Assembly: GCA_026993525.1 (NCBI GenBank)
Contig: JALWSS010000086.1
Location: forward strand, 1-64,000
DNA: 64,000 nt
DNA from: Saprospiraceae bacterium
Lineage (GTDB): Bacteria > Bacteroidota > Bacteroidia > Chitinophagales > Saprospiraceae
Direction of reading: 5' to 3'
Positions 17,022-26,707 of the stretch are shown here, in pieces (within the stretch, counting starts at the first letter, position 1; each line of letters opens with the position of its first letter). A program made the position numbers and the translations under genes. Under the pieces are notes generated by a model. The model was given only the letters and a program-made list of their open reading frames with translations, was not told the origin of the DNA and did no database searches.

Positions 17022-18551
17022 ATGAACACGGATTTTTTGAAGAAACTCGGTATCAAAAAGCACAATGCAGGTACCAGCACAGGATTGCAATCTGTGAAGA
17101 GCAGAAAGTACATTCCATCTCACACACCGGTTGACGGAAGCCTGATCGGGAGTGTCAGCCAGACCACGGCTGACCAGTACGACGAGTTGATCGGCAAAGC
17201 CCAGGATGCTTTCAAAGTGTGGCGCATGATTCCCGCTCCTCAGCGCGGGGAGATCGTCAGGCAGTATGGCGAGCAGCTTCGCAAATACAAAGACCCGTTG
17301 GGTCGCCTGGTGAGTTTCGAGATGGGCAAGAGCCTGCAGGAAGGCTGGGGCGAAGTGCAGGAGATGATTGACATCTGTGACTTTGCCGTGGGCCTGAGCC
17401 GCCAGCTTTACGGGCTGACCATGCACAGCGAGCGGCCTCAGCACCGTATGTACGAGCAATGGCACCCACTGGGCATTGTGGGCATCATCAGCGCTTTCAA
17501 CTTTCCGGTGGCCGTGTGGAGCTGGAACGCCATGATTGCCCTGGTATGCGGTGATGTGGTGGTGTGGAAGCCATCGGAAAAAGCACCGCTTTGCAGCGTG
17601 GCCTGCCAGAATCTGTTCCACAAAGTGCTGAAAGACAACGATGTTCCCGAAGGTGTTGTCAACATCATCAATGGCAACTACCGGGTGGGTGAATTTATGA
17701 CCAAAGACCGCCGTGTAGCCCTGGTATCGGCCACGGGCAGCATCCGAATGGGCAAGATCGTCGGTCAGACCGTGGCCGCCCGCCTGGGCCGCAGCCTGTT
17801 GGAACTGGGCGGCAACAACGCCATCATCGTGACCCCCAACGCTGACCTGGATGTGGTGCTGCCGGCAACCGTCTTTGGTGCAGTAGGCACCTGCGGCCAG
17901 CGTTGCACCTCCACCCGCCGGCTCATCATTCATGAAAGCATTTACGACGAAGTGAAAAACAAACTCGTAAATGCCTACAAGCAGTTGCGAATTGGCGACC
18001 CCCTCGATGAGAACAACCACGTGGGCCCGCTCATAGACAAGGACGCAGTGAATACCTACCTGGCCGCGCTCGGAAAAATAACTGCACAAGGCGGAACCTT
18101 TGCCGTGGAAGGGGGCGTGTTGGAGGGCCCCGGTTATGAAAGCGGATGTTATGTGAAACCGTGCATCGCCGAGGCCAAACCGGACATGGACATCGTGCAG
18201 CAGGAGACCTTTGCGCCCATTCTTTACCTCCTCAAATACAAAGACCTCGATGAGGCCATTGCCATCCACAATGGCGTTCCGCAAGGGCTCTCATCCGCCA
18301 TTATGACCCTCAACCTGCGGGAGTCAGAGCGCTTCCTCTCGGCTGCCGGTTCTGACTGTGGCATCGCCAACGTCAACATTGGTACCAGCGGTGCCGAGAT
18401 CGGCGGTGCTTTTGGGGGTGAGAAAGAAACCGGTGGCGGCCGCGAGAGTGGTTCGGATGCCTGGAAGGCCTACATGCGCCGCCAAACAAATACCATTAAC
18501 TGGGGCGACAAAGTGCCGCTGGCTCAAGGCATTAAGTTCGACCTCGGTTAA
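17022..18551 (+). CDS. amaB: ALDH7-type aldehyde dehydrogenase (alpha-aminoadipic semialdehyde dehydrogenase-like)
   Basis: 509 residues covering the full NAD-dependent aldehyde dehydrogenase fold. [11 protein letters not shown] carries the general-base Glu and [14 protein letters not shown] the nucleophile Cys295; [10 protein letters not shown] and AFNFPVAVW are characteristic of the ALDH7/antiquitin branch. That branch oxidises alpha-aminoadipate semialdehyde (in equilibrium with piperideine-6-carboxylate) in lysine breakdown, EC 1.2.1.31. The gene stands alone with its own promoter box and a strong terminator. The substrate is inferred from subfamily motifs, and related aldehydes such as betaine aldehyde cannot be excluded. 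Confidence 0.85.
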   Translation: MNTDFLKKLGIKKHNAGTSTGLQSVKSRKYIPSHTPVDGSLIGSVSQTTADQYDELIGKAQDAFKVWRMIPAPQRGEIVRQYGEQLRKYKDPLGRLVSFEMGKSLQEGWGEVQEMIDICDFAVGLSRQLYGLTMHSERPQHRMYEQWHPLGIVGIISAFNFPVAVWSWNAMIALVCGDVVVWKPSEKAPLCSVACQNLFHKVLKDNDVPEGVVNIINGNYRVGEFMTKDRRVALVSATGSIRMGKIVGQTVAARLGRSLLELGGNNAIIVTPNADLDVVLPATVFGAVGTCGQRCTSTRRLIIHESIYDEVKNKLVNAYKQLRIGDPLDENNHVGPLIDKDAVNTYLAALGKITAQGGTFAVEGGVLEGPGYESGCYVKPCIAEAKPDMDIVQQETFAPILYLLKYKDLDEAIAIHNGVPQGLSSAIMTLNLRESERFLSAAGSDCGIANVNIGTSGAEIGGAFGGEKETGGGRESGSDAWKAYMRRQTNTINWGDKVPLAQGIKFDLG

Positions 18552-18575
18552 GATATCTTTTTTGAGAAATATGCG

Positions 18576-18608
18576 AAGCCCGGTGAGTGTATGCTTGCCG
18601 GGCTTTTT
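18576..18608 (+). terminator. Rho-independent terminator of the aldehyde dehydrogenase gene
   Basis: Perfect 8-bp stem AAGCCCGG / CCGGGCTT with a 14-base loop followed by a T run, 25 bases after the stop codon. Confidence 0.85.
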
Positions 18609-18682
18609 TCTCAGGAGCAGACTTTGGTTAAGCTCCTGAATTGAAAGCCACCCCAGTTCCCTAAATTTCCTACCTTTCGCTG

Positions 18683-21600
18683 GTGCTTTCAAAATTTCGA
18701 TACCAGTTGCTGCTTGCCTGGCTGCTCCTATTGCTGGCCAGGGCCTGGGAGTGTTACTCACAAGCCCCGGTTTTTACGCATTTCAATGAACGGAACGGGC
18801 TTTCACACAACACCATCACGGCGTTGTACCAGGACGAAACCGGCTTTATCTGGGTGGGTACGGCCGAGGGGCTCAACCGTTTCGACGGCAATACCTTCAG
18901 GGTATTCAGGCAGGTGACCGGCGACAGCACCTCGTTGAGCAACAGCTACATCCGCTGCATTTTTGCCGACGGGAGGGGCGGCCTGTGGGTGGGCACCCAA
19001 TCGGGATTGAACCACTACGACCCCCTGACCGAACGCTTCACCAGGTACCTCAACCCCGACACCATTTTGCCGGAGGCGAAAAACTACATCCTGGGTGGCA
19101 CGGTGGACAACAAAGGCCGGGTGTGGTATGGCACCTACGACGGCCTGTTCCGGCTGGCTCCTGAATCCGGGGCGCTCAATCACTGGGGTGGAGACCCCGA
19201 CTCACCGCAGGGCATCAACTCCAATATAGTGTGGGAAGTACTACAAGACGGCGATGGAAATATCTGGGTGGGTACCAGCAATGGCCTGTGCGTCTCGGCC
19301 GATGCCGACGAGCCCTCCTTTTTCAAATATTTTCCGCAAACGGACGCCGAAGGGGCCCTCCGCTCAACCCGTGTTTTTGACCTTGTGGAAAATGAAGATG
19401 GCAGCATCTGGCTGGCCACCCGTGACGGCCCGGCGCTCGCAACCGGTGAAATCCCGGCCCTTCACTTTAAACACTACTTTGCAACAAACGGCTCCTCCGG
19501 CCCTTCGGTAAATTTTATCTGGCGCATGGCTCCTTCGGCAAACGGCGGGCTGCTGTTGGCCACCTATGAGGGGGGGCTGAACGAGATCGCATTTGCCGAA
19601 GGAAATGCCAATCCTGTTTTCAGGCATTTTCGTCACAATGAAAAAAAGCCGGGAAGCCTGGCCAGCGACGAGGTAAATTGCGTGCTGAGCGACCGCAACG
19701 GAATGTGGTGGATCGGCACAGCCGCCGGGCTGAATTTCAAAGACCCCGCCAACACCCGTTTCCAGCTTCTGAGAAACTACCCGGAAGACCCCCTCAGCCT
19801 GCGCATGAGCCACGTTCAGGCACTGCACATTGACCGCTTCGGTGACCTGTGGGTGGGCACCCGGGGTGCCGGGCTGCACCGGCTGAAAGCGGAAAAACTG
19901 GCTGCCGGAATCTATGAGTTCGAAGCCTTTCAGCACGACCCCACCGACCCGCACAGCCTCACCCACAACGACGTTTTCGGCATTTCTGAAGACAGGCATG
20001 GCTACCTGTGGGTAACGACCTACAACGGGGTCAATTACGTGAAACTGCCTTTCTCTGGGGCGCCCCGTTTTCAGCACTTCACCACAGCGGATGGCCTGGC
20101 GCACAAATACGTCAACCAGGTCTTTCAGCGCCAAAACGGCGATTACTGGGTGGCCACTTACGGGCGAATGAACCTCTTGCGTTTTCACCCGGCACAGCCG
20201 GGCAACATGGAACTGAATGTGTACGACATGGACCTCGGGCGGAGCGATGCCCTGGTGAACTCCTCCACCCACTCGGTGGTGGAAGACCGCTTCGGGCAGC
20301 TCTGGACCGGCACTTTCAACGGCATCAGCAAACTGTTGTCGGAACGGGGCCCGGGAACTTTTGAAAATTACCTGCACAAGCCCGGCGATCCCCGGAGCCT
20401 CAGCAACAACTACGTGAGCCAGCTGTTTTGCGACAGCAAAGGGCGGCTCTGGGCCGCCACCAACTCGGGCCTCGATTTTCTGGAACAGACCTCGGCTTCT
20501 GCTCCGGTGCGTTTCCTCCGCTTCGGAATGGCGCAGGGTTTTCCGGGCGAGGCGGTGCAAAGCGTGGTGGAAGACAAGGCCGGAAAGCTGTGGCTGAGCA
20601 CCACTGGAGGGCTGGTTTGTTTTGACCCTGAAGCTGCACTGAAAGGCAAGCCTGCCGTTTTGGCCGTTTTTGACTACCGGGACGGCCTGCAGGGCAACCA
20701 GTTCAGTGAACGGGCAGCGGTGCTGAACCCGCAGAGTGGCGAGCTCTTTTTTGGAGGTGCCAAGGGGCTCAACATCTTCCGGCCGGATTCCATGTGGCAA
20801 AACCCCCACGTTCCCAAAGTGGTGTTTACGGGTTTTCAGTTGTTCAATGAAACCGTATTGCCCGGAACGGGCGAAGGAAATCCACTGGACAGCGCCATTT
20901 CCAGGTTGCGCTACATCACGCTGAATCATCGTCAGAATGTCTTTGGGTTCACCTTTGCTGCACTCAGCTATTCGCAACCGGAAAAAAACCAGTACGCCTT
21001 TCGCATGCTGGGCTTTGATGACAACTGGCGCTACCTGGGCAATGAACACAGCGTGGCCTTCACCAACCTCTCTGCGGGAAATTACCGCCTGGAGGTGAAA
21101 GCCGCCAACAGCGCCGGGTTGTGGAACGAAGAACCGGTCTGGCTGGACATCACCATCCTGCCGCCACCCTGGCTGACCTGGTGGGCAAAGCTTTTGTATG
21201 CCCTGCTGCTTTCGGGAATGCTGTACGGCTTTTACCGCTTCCGGCTGGCACGGCGCATCCGGCTGGTGGAAGAACAGGCCCGGCTGGAGCAGGCCCGGCT
21301 GGAAGAGCGGGAAGCCCTGCGCCGCCAAAACGCCGCCGACTTCCACGACGAACTGGGGCACCGGCTCACCAAAGTTTCCCTCTACCTGGAGTTGGCCGAA
21401 AGGCAGAAGGAAAACACCTCCCTGTTCACCGCTTACCTCGAAAAGATCAAAAAGCAAACGGTGGGCTTGTCGGCCGGCATCAGGGACCTCATCTGGACCC
21501 TGGACCCGGAATCGGACAACCTGTTCGACTGCATGGTGCGCCTGCAGGAGTTCGGCGAAAACCTGTTTGACGGAACGGAAACGGAGTTCCGGTGCCACGG

Positions 21601-21925
21601 CATTGACGAAACGCACCAGCGCCTGATGCTGGCCCCCAATCTGCGCAAACACCTGCTGCTGATCTTCAAAGAAGCCATGAACAACACGCTGAAATACGCC
21701 GATGCCTCGCAATGCACGTTGTCGCTGTCACTGAGCACCACCGAAATGACGTTCAGCGTTTCCGACAACGGAATGGGATTCGAACCGGAAGGAATGGCAC
21801 AAGGCTACGGCCTCGGCAACATGCGGTCGAGGGCGGAAAAAATAGGCGGAATCCTTCACATTAACAGCCGGCCCGGGCAGGGAACCACGGTGCGCCTCCG
21901 GATGCAAATGCCCCGGATGGGGTAG
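18683..21925 (+). CDS. Propeller-type sensor histidine kinase (two-component, NarL-like)
   Basis: 1080 residues from a GTG start. A signal/anchor ([14 protein letters not shown]) is followed by at least twelve regulator-propeller blades with the GxIWVGTxxGLNRF pattern (residues ~40-690), a Y_Y_Y beta-sandwich (~730-800), one membrane segment ([17 protein letters not shown]), and a HisKA_3 dimerisation helix with H888 in [11 protein letters not shown]. The HATPase_c domain has [17 protein letters not shown] and [14 protein letters not shown]. Periplasmic sensing of a ligand, often a glycan in such proteins, with phosphotransfer to the adjacent response regulator is the expected role. No receiver domain is fused, unlike classical hybrid systems. 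The 782-residue antisense frame is a high-GC shadow. Confidence 0.85.
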   Translation: MLSKFRYQLLLAWLLLLLARAWECYSQAPVFTHFNERNGLSHNTITALYQDETGFIWVGTAEGLNRFDGNTFRVFRQVTGDSTSLSNSYIRCIFADGRGGLWVGTQSGLNHYDPLTERFTRYLNPDTILPEAKNYILGGTVDNKGRVWYGTYDGLFRLAPESGALNHWGGDPDSPQGINSNIVWEVLQDGDGNIWVGTSNGLCVSADADEPSFFKYFPQTDAEGALRSTRVFDLVENEDGSIWLATRDGPALATGEIPALHFKHYFATNGSSGPSVNFIWRMAPSANGGLLLATYEGGLNEIAFAEGNANPVFRHFRHNEKKPGSLASDEVNCVLSDRNGMWWIGTAAGLNFKDPANTRFQLLRNYPEDPLSLRMSHVQALHIDRFGDLWVGTRGAGLHRLKAEKLAAGIYEFEAFQHDPTDPHSLTHNDVFGISEDRHGYLWVTTYNGVNYVKLPFSGAPRFQHFTTADGLAHKYVNQVFQRQNGDYWVATYGRMNLLRFHPAQPGNMELNVYDMDLGRSDALVNSSTHSVVEDRFGQLWTGTFNGISKLLSERGPGTFENYLHKPGDPRSLSNNYVSQLFCDSKGRLWAATNSGLDFLEQTSASAPVRFLRFGMAQGFPGEAVQSVVEDKAGKLWLSTTGGLVCFDPEAALKGKPAVLAVFDYRDGLQGNQFSERAAVLNPQSGELFFGGAKGLNIFRPDSMWQNPHVPKVVFTGFQLFNETVLPGTGEGNPLDSAISRLRYITLNHRQNVFGFTFAALSYSQPEKNQYAFRMLGFDDNWRYLGNEHSVAFTNLSAGNYRLEVKAANSAGLWNEEPVWLDITILPPPWLTWWAKLLYALLLSGMLYGFYRFRLARRIRLVEEQARLEQARLEEREALRRQNAADFHDELGHRLTKVSLYLELAERQKENTSLFTAYLEKIKKQTVGLSAGIRDLIWTLDPESDNLFDCMVRLQEFGENLFDGTETEFRCHGIDETHQRLMLAPNLRKHLLLIFKEAMNNTLKYADASQCTLSLSLSTTEMTFSVSDNGMGFEPEGMAQGYGLGNMRSRAEKIGGILHINSRPGQGTTVRLRMQMPRMG

Positions 21926-21981
21926 AATTTGCCGAAGGAAAACCCCTTAGCTTGGGGCAATCTTTTACGAAGACCATCAAA

Positions 21982-22611
21982 ATGATCCATCAAAACATAC
22001 ACGTAGCCGTCGTTGAAGACGACCCTGAGATCAGGCAAACCCTGGCCCTCATCATTGACGGTACGGCCGGCTTCTGGTGCAAGCTCACTTTCGAAAACGG
22101 CAAGGAAGCCTTGAAGCCCCTTCAGGAAAATTATGTGGATGTGGTGCTGATGGACATCGAAATGCCGGTGATGAACGGCATCGAGTGCGTGCGCAGGCTC
22201 AAGCCCCTGAAACCAGAGGTGGATTTCATCATGCTCAGCATCCGGCAGGACGACGAGGCGGTGTTCCGGTCCATCTGCGCCGGGGCCTCAGGCTACCTGC
22301 TGAAGGACACCCCCCCCGCCGATTTGCTGGAGGCCATCCGGGAGGTGAAGGCCGGCGGAGCACCCATGAGTGCCAGCATCGCCCGAAAGGTCGTCCAGTC
22401 CTTCCACCATTTGAAAGCCTCGCCACTCAGCCCCCGGGAGACCGAGATTCTCGGCCTGCTGTCACAAGGCATGAACTACAAAAGCGTGGCAAAAACGCTC
22501 TTCCTCAGCCCCCATACCGTTAAAACCCACATCAAGAACATTTACGAAAAACTGCACGTGAACTCCCGTGCCGAGGCCGTGCGCAAAGGCATCGAGGACA
22601 AACTCATTTGA
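21982..22611 (+). CDS. NarL/FixJ-family response regulator
   Basis: 209 residues from ATG 21982 (the tracked start is a TTG). The receiver domain has the acidic pair VVEDDPE, phospho-acceptor D58 in VLMDIEMPVMNG and the Lys in LLKDTPP. The C-terminal LuxR-type helix-turn-helix (LSPRETEILGLLSQGMNYKSVA) binds DNA. It follows the propeller kinase by 56 bp and should be its partner. It probably controls genes elsewhere, since no polysaccharide-utilisation genes lie next to it. Confidence 0.88.
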   Translation: MIHQNIHVAVVEDDPEIRQTLALIIDGTAGFWCKLTFENGKEALKPLQENYVDVVLMDIEMPVMNGIECVRRLKPLKPEVDFIMLSIRQDDEAVFRSICAGASGYLLKDTPPADLLEAIREVKAGGAPMSASIARKVVQSFHHLKASPLSPRETEILGLLSQGMNYKSVAKTLFLSPHTVKTHIKNIYEKLHVNSRAEAVRKGIEDKLI

Positions 22612-22689
22612 GTGCAATTACCCCATCTGAGCGATTTACCCGCCTTTCCTGTGGCGATAGCTTTGCCGGCAAATTCAACCGCTATCGTC

Positions 22690-23685
22690 ATGAAAAAGCT
22701 GAGCATCCTCTTTTTACTTTTGTTTTTCTTCGCTGGCGCAATGCAGGCGCAAACCCGGGCCAAAAAGAAATCCGATGATTTCATTCCCGGCGACAAGATT
22801 ATCTTTATAGACAGCCTCAAATCCGAGCTGTTGGGAGAGTTTCCCTCCCGCTGGGACCTCAAAAGCGGCACCGTGGAAACCATGGAAATGGATGGCCACG
22901 GCGTCATCGGTTTTGTGTCCTCACAATCGGTCATCACCCCATTGATGAACAAGGAAAACTGGCTGCCGGAAATTTTCACGGTGGAGTTTGATGTGTATTT
23001 CCACAACCGGGGCAACGAGGCCTATACCCTGATGTTTGACAACAGGAAAATGGATGTGGTCATCCGCAATTCGGCCATCAAGTTTCAGGGCACACTGACC
23101 CGCTCTGACAAGCGGGAGAAACCCAAAGAGGGCTGGCAGCACGTGTCCGTTTCTTTCAACCAGCGTGCCTATAAGGTGTACCTGAACGGCGAAAAGCTGC
23201 TCAATGTACCCGCCATCTCGCCCCGGCCCATGCGGCTGATGATCAAAGCCCTCAGCCACAACACCCGCTACGACAAATACGCCCTGGTGGCCAACGTGCG
23301 CATTGCCGAAGGTGGGGTGCCCCTTTATGACCGCCTGATAACCAACGGCCGTTTTGTCACCAACGACATTCTTTTCGACTACAACCAGGCCAGCCTCCGG
23401 CCTTCTTCCCGGTCGGTAATAGAGGAAGTGATTGGAATGATGAAGGCCCACCCTGAAGTGAAAATCCGAATCGAAGGCCACACCGACAGCGACGGCGCTG
23501 CCGATTACAACCTGGCCCTGTCAGAAAAGCGGGCTGCCGCCGTAAAAGCCGCCATCGTGGATGCCGGCATCAATGCCGGACGGCTGAACGCTATCGGCTA
23601 CGGAGAGGAAAAGCCCATCATGCCCAACCACAGCCCCGAAGCCAAAGCCGCCAACCGAAGAGTGGAATTTGTACTTGTGCACTAG
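22690..23685 (+). CDS. OmpA-family protein with N-terminal laminin-like beta region
   Basis: 331 residues from ATG 22690. Signal peptide (LFLLLFFFAGAMQAQ), a beta-rich central region (WLPEIFTVEFDVYFHNRGN, VYLNGEKLLNV) like concanavalin/LamG sandwiches, and a C-terminal OmpA domain (ILFDYNQASLRPSS, IRIEGHTDSDGAADYN, ANRRVEFVLV) that binds peptidoglycan. It would be an outer-membrane or periplasmic protein tethered to the wall. It follows the response regulator by 78 bp and might be co-transcribed. Confidence 0.8.
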   Translation: MKKLSILFLLLFFFAGAMQAQTRAKKKSDDFIPGDKIIFIDSLKSELLGEFPSRWDLKSGTVETMEMDGHGVIGFVSSQSVITPLMNKENWLPEIFTVEFDVYFHNRGNEAYTLMFDNRKMDVVIRNSAIKFQGTLTRSDKREKPKEGWQHVSVSFNQRAYKVYLNGEKLLNVPAISPRPMRLMIKALSHNTRYDKYALVANVRIAEGGVPLYDRLITNGRFVTNDILFDYNQASLRPSSRSVIEEVIGMMKAHPEVKIRIEGHTDSDGAADYNLALSEKRAAAVKAAIVDAGINAGRLNAIGYGEEKPIMPNHSPEAKAANRRVEFVLVH

Positions 23686-23825
23686 GTTGAGAGAGGTTTA
23701 GAGGCTGCCTGCTCGAATGCGAAATACTGCTCAATTTTTTCTGATACCGGATGAATACTCATGATGTTTTACCAGAACTTGTTATCCAGGCAACCCCTCT
23801 AACCCCCTCTAAACCCCTCTAAACC
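23686..23825. repeat. Paired complementary low-complexity tracts (GGTTTAGAGG / CCTCTAAACC)
   Basis: ggttgagagaggtttagagg starts immediately after the OmpA-gene stop (23686-23704), and its complement, cctctaaccccctctaaacccctctaaacc, lies at 23791-23825 before the next gene. The C-rich form recurs at 28531. The arrangement is the same as in the 16.6-16.9 kb spacer. Confidence 0.7.
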
Positions 23826-23861
23826 AACCAACCAACATTCATAACCAACAACCTAACAACA

Positions 23862-24311
23862 ATGAAAAAGCTAATCCCGGGCCTGCTGGCCCTTGCAACA
23901 CTTATGTTCTTCGCCTGCAACAACGACGACGATGGCGGTACCCTGCCGACTTCAGACTGCAACATCAGCTGCAAAGTGAACGGCGACCTCATCCAGGTGG
24001 ACCCCGCCAGCAGCTGTATCTTGCTGGACAGCACCCTCAACATCGGCCTCTTAGGTACGGATGCCATCATGCTGCAGGTGAACAAGCTCTCCCAACCCGG
24101 TACTTACGACCTCTCTGAAGTTACCAATTCCGCCTTCGTAAACCTCCCCGACGGTACCCAGATAGGTGCCCTCAGTGGCAGCATCGTGATCACCCAACTG
24201 AGCAGCAACAAGGCCAAAGGGACCTTCAGCGGCTCCTTTTACGACCTCACCGACCTGATGCAAACCCCCAACTACACCGTTACCGACGGGAGTTTTGAGG
24301 CGAGCTTTTGA
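23862..24311 (+). CDS. Small lipoprotein of the DUF6252 type
   Basis: 149 residues: lipoprotein signal LLALATLMFFAC, acidic linker NNDDDGG, then a beta-sandwich-like region (CNISCKVNGDLIQVD, GSIVITQLSSNKAKGTFSGSFYD) typical of Bacteroidota DUF6252-like surface lipoproteins; the family name is a tentative recollection. Its last ~95 codons and terminator are duplicated at 26230-26582, beyond the AbiE genes, so this gene was the target or template of the rearrangement that placed AbiE here. Confidence 0.65.
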   Translation: MKKLIPGLLALATLMFFACNNDDDGGTLPTSDCNISCKVNGDLIQVDPASSCILLDSTLNIGLLGTDAIMLQVNKLSQPGTYDLSEVTNSAFVNLPDGTQIGALSGSIVITQLSSNKAKGTFSGSFYDLTDLMQTPNYTVTDGSFEASF

Positions 24312-24340
24312 GGGGACAGAATCAAGGATTCAGTGAACGG
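24024..24340 (+). repeat. Left copy of ~310-bp direct repeat flanking AbiE
   Basis: Covers the 3' two-thirds of the lipoprotein gene plus downstream sequence (ggggacagaatcaaggattca). It matches 26230-26546 at a constant offset of 2206 bases with only scattered substitutions. Confidence 0.85.
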
Positions 24341-24341
24341 G

Positions 24342-24374
24342 AACACCCTCTGCCTGGAGCGGGGGTGTTTTTTT
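24342..24374 (+). terminator. Terminator of the lipoprotein gene
   Basis: AACACCC ... GGGGTGTT stem followed by seven T. A diverged version follows the right-hand copy at about 26549. Confidence 0.65.
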
Positions 24375-24437
24375 GGTTATTGCCGGAATCGTTCAAGCCC
24401 CCAACTGCTCAAGACAATTATGTTTTGTAGTGAAATT

Positions 24438-24536
24438 GTCAGGTTAAAGCTGACCTTTTTACTATGAAAGGTGATTTGTGTAGATTGTTTTCGTATCATT
24501 GCTGTCAGGTTAAAGCTGACTTTTTTACTATGAAAA
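24438..24536 (+). promoter_or_regulatory. Duplicated operator/start region of the AbiE operon
   Basis: The block GTCAGGTTAAAGCTGAC followed by a T-rich stretch and ACTATGAAA occurs twice, at 24438 and 24504, exactly 66 bases apart. Each block contains the imperfect palindrome GTCAG...CTGAC and ends in an ATG. Because 66 is a multiple of three, both ATGs (24464 and 24530) are in frame. AbiEi antitoxins of other systems repress their own operon by binding inverted repeats in the promoter, so these are likely operators. Confidence 0.55.
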
Positions 24537-25351
24537 ATAAGTTGATCTCTACACAATCCAACAAGATTTTGGCTCATTTCAATCAAATAGGCAAGAATTG
24601 CTTTAATTATTCAGAAGCAAAATTGGCATTGCCGGACTCAAGCGAAAGTGCTTTGAAAGAGCTGATGAGCGATATGGTTAGAAGAGGGCTTTTAATGAGA
24701 TTGAAGAAAGGCTTGTATTACATCATACCCTATGACCAGGAAGCGAGTTCCTTTATGCCTGATTGGCATTTATTGGCGGAGCATTTGACCAAAGGAACAG
24801 ACCACTACATAGGTTATTACTCAGCCATGCAAATTCACCACCTGATAACTCAGCCGTCTTTAAAGGAACAAATTGTTGTTGCAAAACAGATCCGGCCTTC
24901 CACTTTAAAAATAAAAGATGTTACCTTTCAATTTATTTATCACAATGCCAACCACTTCTTTGGAGCTAAAAAAATGTGGATAGATAGCTTTAATAAAGTA
25001 ATGTGTTCAGACCTGGAAAAAACATTTATTGACTGTCTGTTCAGGCCTCATTATGCTGGCGGGATAGTTGAAATTTCCAGGGCCATTTACGCATCAAAAG
25101 ACAGGATTAATTACGATAAGCTTTTTGAATACACGTTAAAATTCAAGTCGCAAGCTGTAATAAAGCGATTGGGCTTCCTCCTTGAAATACTTGAAATAGA
25201 TTCTGGAATTTCGGAAAAACTGCGGAAGGTCAAATCATCATCATACGTTCTTCTGGATACAGAGCTTCCGGTATCTGGAAAGGTGGTCAGTCGCTGGAGC
25301 ATTCAGCAAAATTTGGAAACTGATACCATTGTGTCTGCCATTTACACATGA
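24530..25351 (+). CDS. abiEi: AbiEi-family antitoxin
   Basis: 273 residues from ATG 24530, preferred because the alternative ATG at 24464 would translate the duplicated operator. An N-terminal winged helix (ILAHFNQIGKNCFNYSEAKL, MVRRGLLMRLKKGLYYI) is typical of AbiEi antitoxin/transcriptional repressors. A longer C-terminal domain (GYYSAMQIHHLITQP, MCSDLEKTFIDCLFRP) follows the AbiEi_1/AbiEi_4 layout. It silences the operon and counteracts the AbiEii toxin. It overlaps the toxin gene by 4 bp. The region is AT-richer than the flanking genes, which supports acquisition by transfer. Confidence 0.85.
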   Translation: MKNKLISTQSNKILAHFNQIGKNCFNYSEAKLALPDSSESALKELMSDMVRRGLLMRLKKGLYYIIPYDQEASSFMPDWHLLAEHLTKGTDHYIGYYSAMQIHHLITQPSLKEQIVVAKQIRPSTLKIKDVTFQFIYHNANHFFGAKKMWIDSFNKVMCSDLEKTFIDCLFRPHYAGGIVEISRAIYASKDRINYDKLFEYTLKFKSQAVIKRLGFLLEILEIDSGISEKLRKVKSSSYVLLDTELPVSGKVVSRWSIQQNLETDTIVSAIYT

Positions 25352-26151
25352 TAAAGCCTGGAGAAATACAAAACAAAGCACGTGCAGTGGGTGTACGTGA
25401 CCAACAGATTGAGAAAGACTATGTACTTTCATGGATTTTACAGGGTATTGCTCGGCACGAGCAACTTTCAGTGAGCATCGTATTTAATGGTGGAACCGTT
25501 CTAAAGAAAGTGTATTTCCAAAATTATCGCTATTCGGAAGACCTTGACTTCACCTTGCTCAACAATGAAATTTCAAACGAGCAAATATTGGAATGGTTTG
25601 AAGAAGTATTTGAATTCGTAAAGGAGGAAGCCAACATCCCTCTGGAAATAATAGACAACAATGAACACAGTGATGGTGGCATAAATTTTTACATTGGCTA
25701 TGTCGGACCCCTTGGTGGATTAGGTGCCAACAAAAAAGTAAAGGTTGATGTTTCCAGAACCGAATCGCTGGCTTTCGAGCCGGTTAGTAAAAGTGCATTT
25801 TTGGATTATTCAGATCAGGAAGAACACGAACTCCTATGCTATTCACTGGAGGAAGTCCTGGTTGAAAAATTGAGATCTGTGATGCAAAGAATGCAGGCTC
25901 GTGATCTTTACGACATTTGGTACCTTCTTGAAATATGCGAAATAGACATTGATTTTTACGCAGGGGAGTTTCGAACGAAATGTATAAATAAAGGACTCAA
26001 TCCGGGTGAATTTCACCATAAACTTGAACAGCGGCTGCCGCAATACAAAGGACGATGGCAAACTTCCATGTCAGATCAGATCCAGGACCTGCCAGACTTC
26101 GATGAAGTACTGAGAAAAGTGATGCGGCGCTTAAGAAGATTGGAATTGTGA
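25348..26151 (+). CDS. abiEii: AbiEii/AbiGii-type nucleotidyltransferase toxin
   Basis: 267 residues. The nucleotidyltransferase core shows FNGGTVLKKVYF (GS/GG-type motif) and YSEDLDFTLL (the metal-binding DxD-type acidic motif, here EDLDF); EEVLVEKLRSVMQRMQARDLYD is the conserved AbiEii helical motif with Lys and RDxYD. In the AbiE family such enzymes modify tRNA or other targets and stop growth, giving phage abortive infection. Coupled by an ATGA overlap to the antitoxin. All catalytic motifs look intact, so the module should be functional. Confidence 0.88.
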   Translation: MIKPGEIQNKARAVGVRDQQIEKDYVLSWILQGIARHEQLSVSIVFNGGTVLKKVYFQNYRYSEDLDFTLLNNEISNEQILEWFEEVFEFVKEEANIPLEIIDNNEHSDGGINFYIGYVGPLGGLGANKKVKVDVSRTESLAFEPVSKSAFLDYSDQEEHELLCYSLEEVLVEKLRSVMQRMQARDLYDIWYLLEICEIDIDFYAGEFRTKCINKGLNPGEFHHKLEQRLPQYKGRWQTSMSDQIQDLPDFDEVLRKVMRRLRRLEL

Positions 26152-26229
26152 CTTCTTGTCAATTAGAAGATTACTCATTCTGAGCGGCCTGGTTTATGGG
26201 AAGGAACGGTTGATGTGGTTGCCTCTTTC

Positions 26230-26517
26230 CTGGATAGCACCCCCAACATCGGCCTTTTAGGTACGGATGCCATCATGCTGCAGGTGAACAAGCTCTCCCA
26301 ACCCGGTACTTACGACCTCTCTGAAGTTACCAATTCCGCCTTCGTAAACCTCCCCGACGGTACCCAGATAGGCGCCCTCACTGGCAGCATCGTGATCACC
26401 CAACTGAGCAGCAACAAGGCCAAAGGAACCTTCAGCGGCTCCTTTTACGACCTCACCGACCTGATGCAAACCCCCAACTACACTGTGACTGAGGGGAGTT
26501 TTGAGGCGAGTTTTTGA
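26230..26517 (+). pseudogene. Truncated duplicate of the DUF6252-type lipoprotein gene
   Basis: The frame matches the second part of the 23862 lipoprotein nearly residue for residue (NIGLLGTDAIMLQVNKLSQP ... GSFEASF) but lacks the signal peptide and first ~55 residues. The tracked start at 26215 falls in unrelated sequence. It is a 3' gene relic forming the right flank of the AbiE insertion. Confidence 0.85.
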
Positions 26518-26546
26518 GGGGACAGAATCAAGGATTCAATGAGAGC
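26230..26546 (+). repeat. Right copy of ~310-bp direct repeat flanking AbiE
   Basis: Pairs with 24024-24340. Homology begins abruptly at ctggatagcacc and fades after gattca, where both copies continue into a diverged terminator. Confidence 0.85.
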
Positions 26547-26548
26547 AG

Positions 26549-26582
26549 GGACACCTTATGCGAGAGCTGGGGGTGTTTTTGG
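26549..26582 (+). terminator. Diverged terminator after the duplicated segment
   Basis: ACACC ... GGTGT stem with a following T run, weaker than its counterpart at 24342. It may serve the AbiE operon. Confidence 0.35.
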
Positions 26583-26707
26583 GGTTGCAATTGTATCTTG
26601 AAATTTTTGGGAGAATGGATAGGGTAATGTGAGTTGGTTTTTATCTTCGCAAGTCAGACTCATGAAATGTTCAATGGAAGATAGATAAAGTTTCAGAAGT
26701 ATAATTA

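Noticed and set aside
16980-18284. 434-residue minus-strand frame opposite the aldehyde dehydrogenase
   Set aside because: Shadow in a high-GC gene; the product is His/Val-rich without family motifs.
19364-21712. 782-residue minus-strand frame opposite the sensor kinase
   Set aside because: High-GC shadow of the propeller kinase; the sense strand has clear blades, DHp and ATPase motifs.
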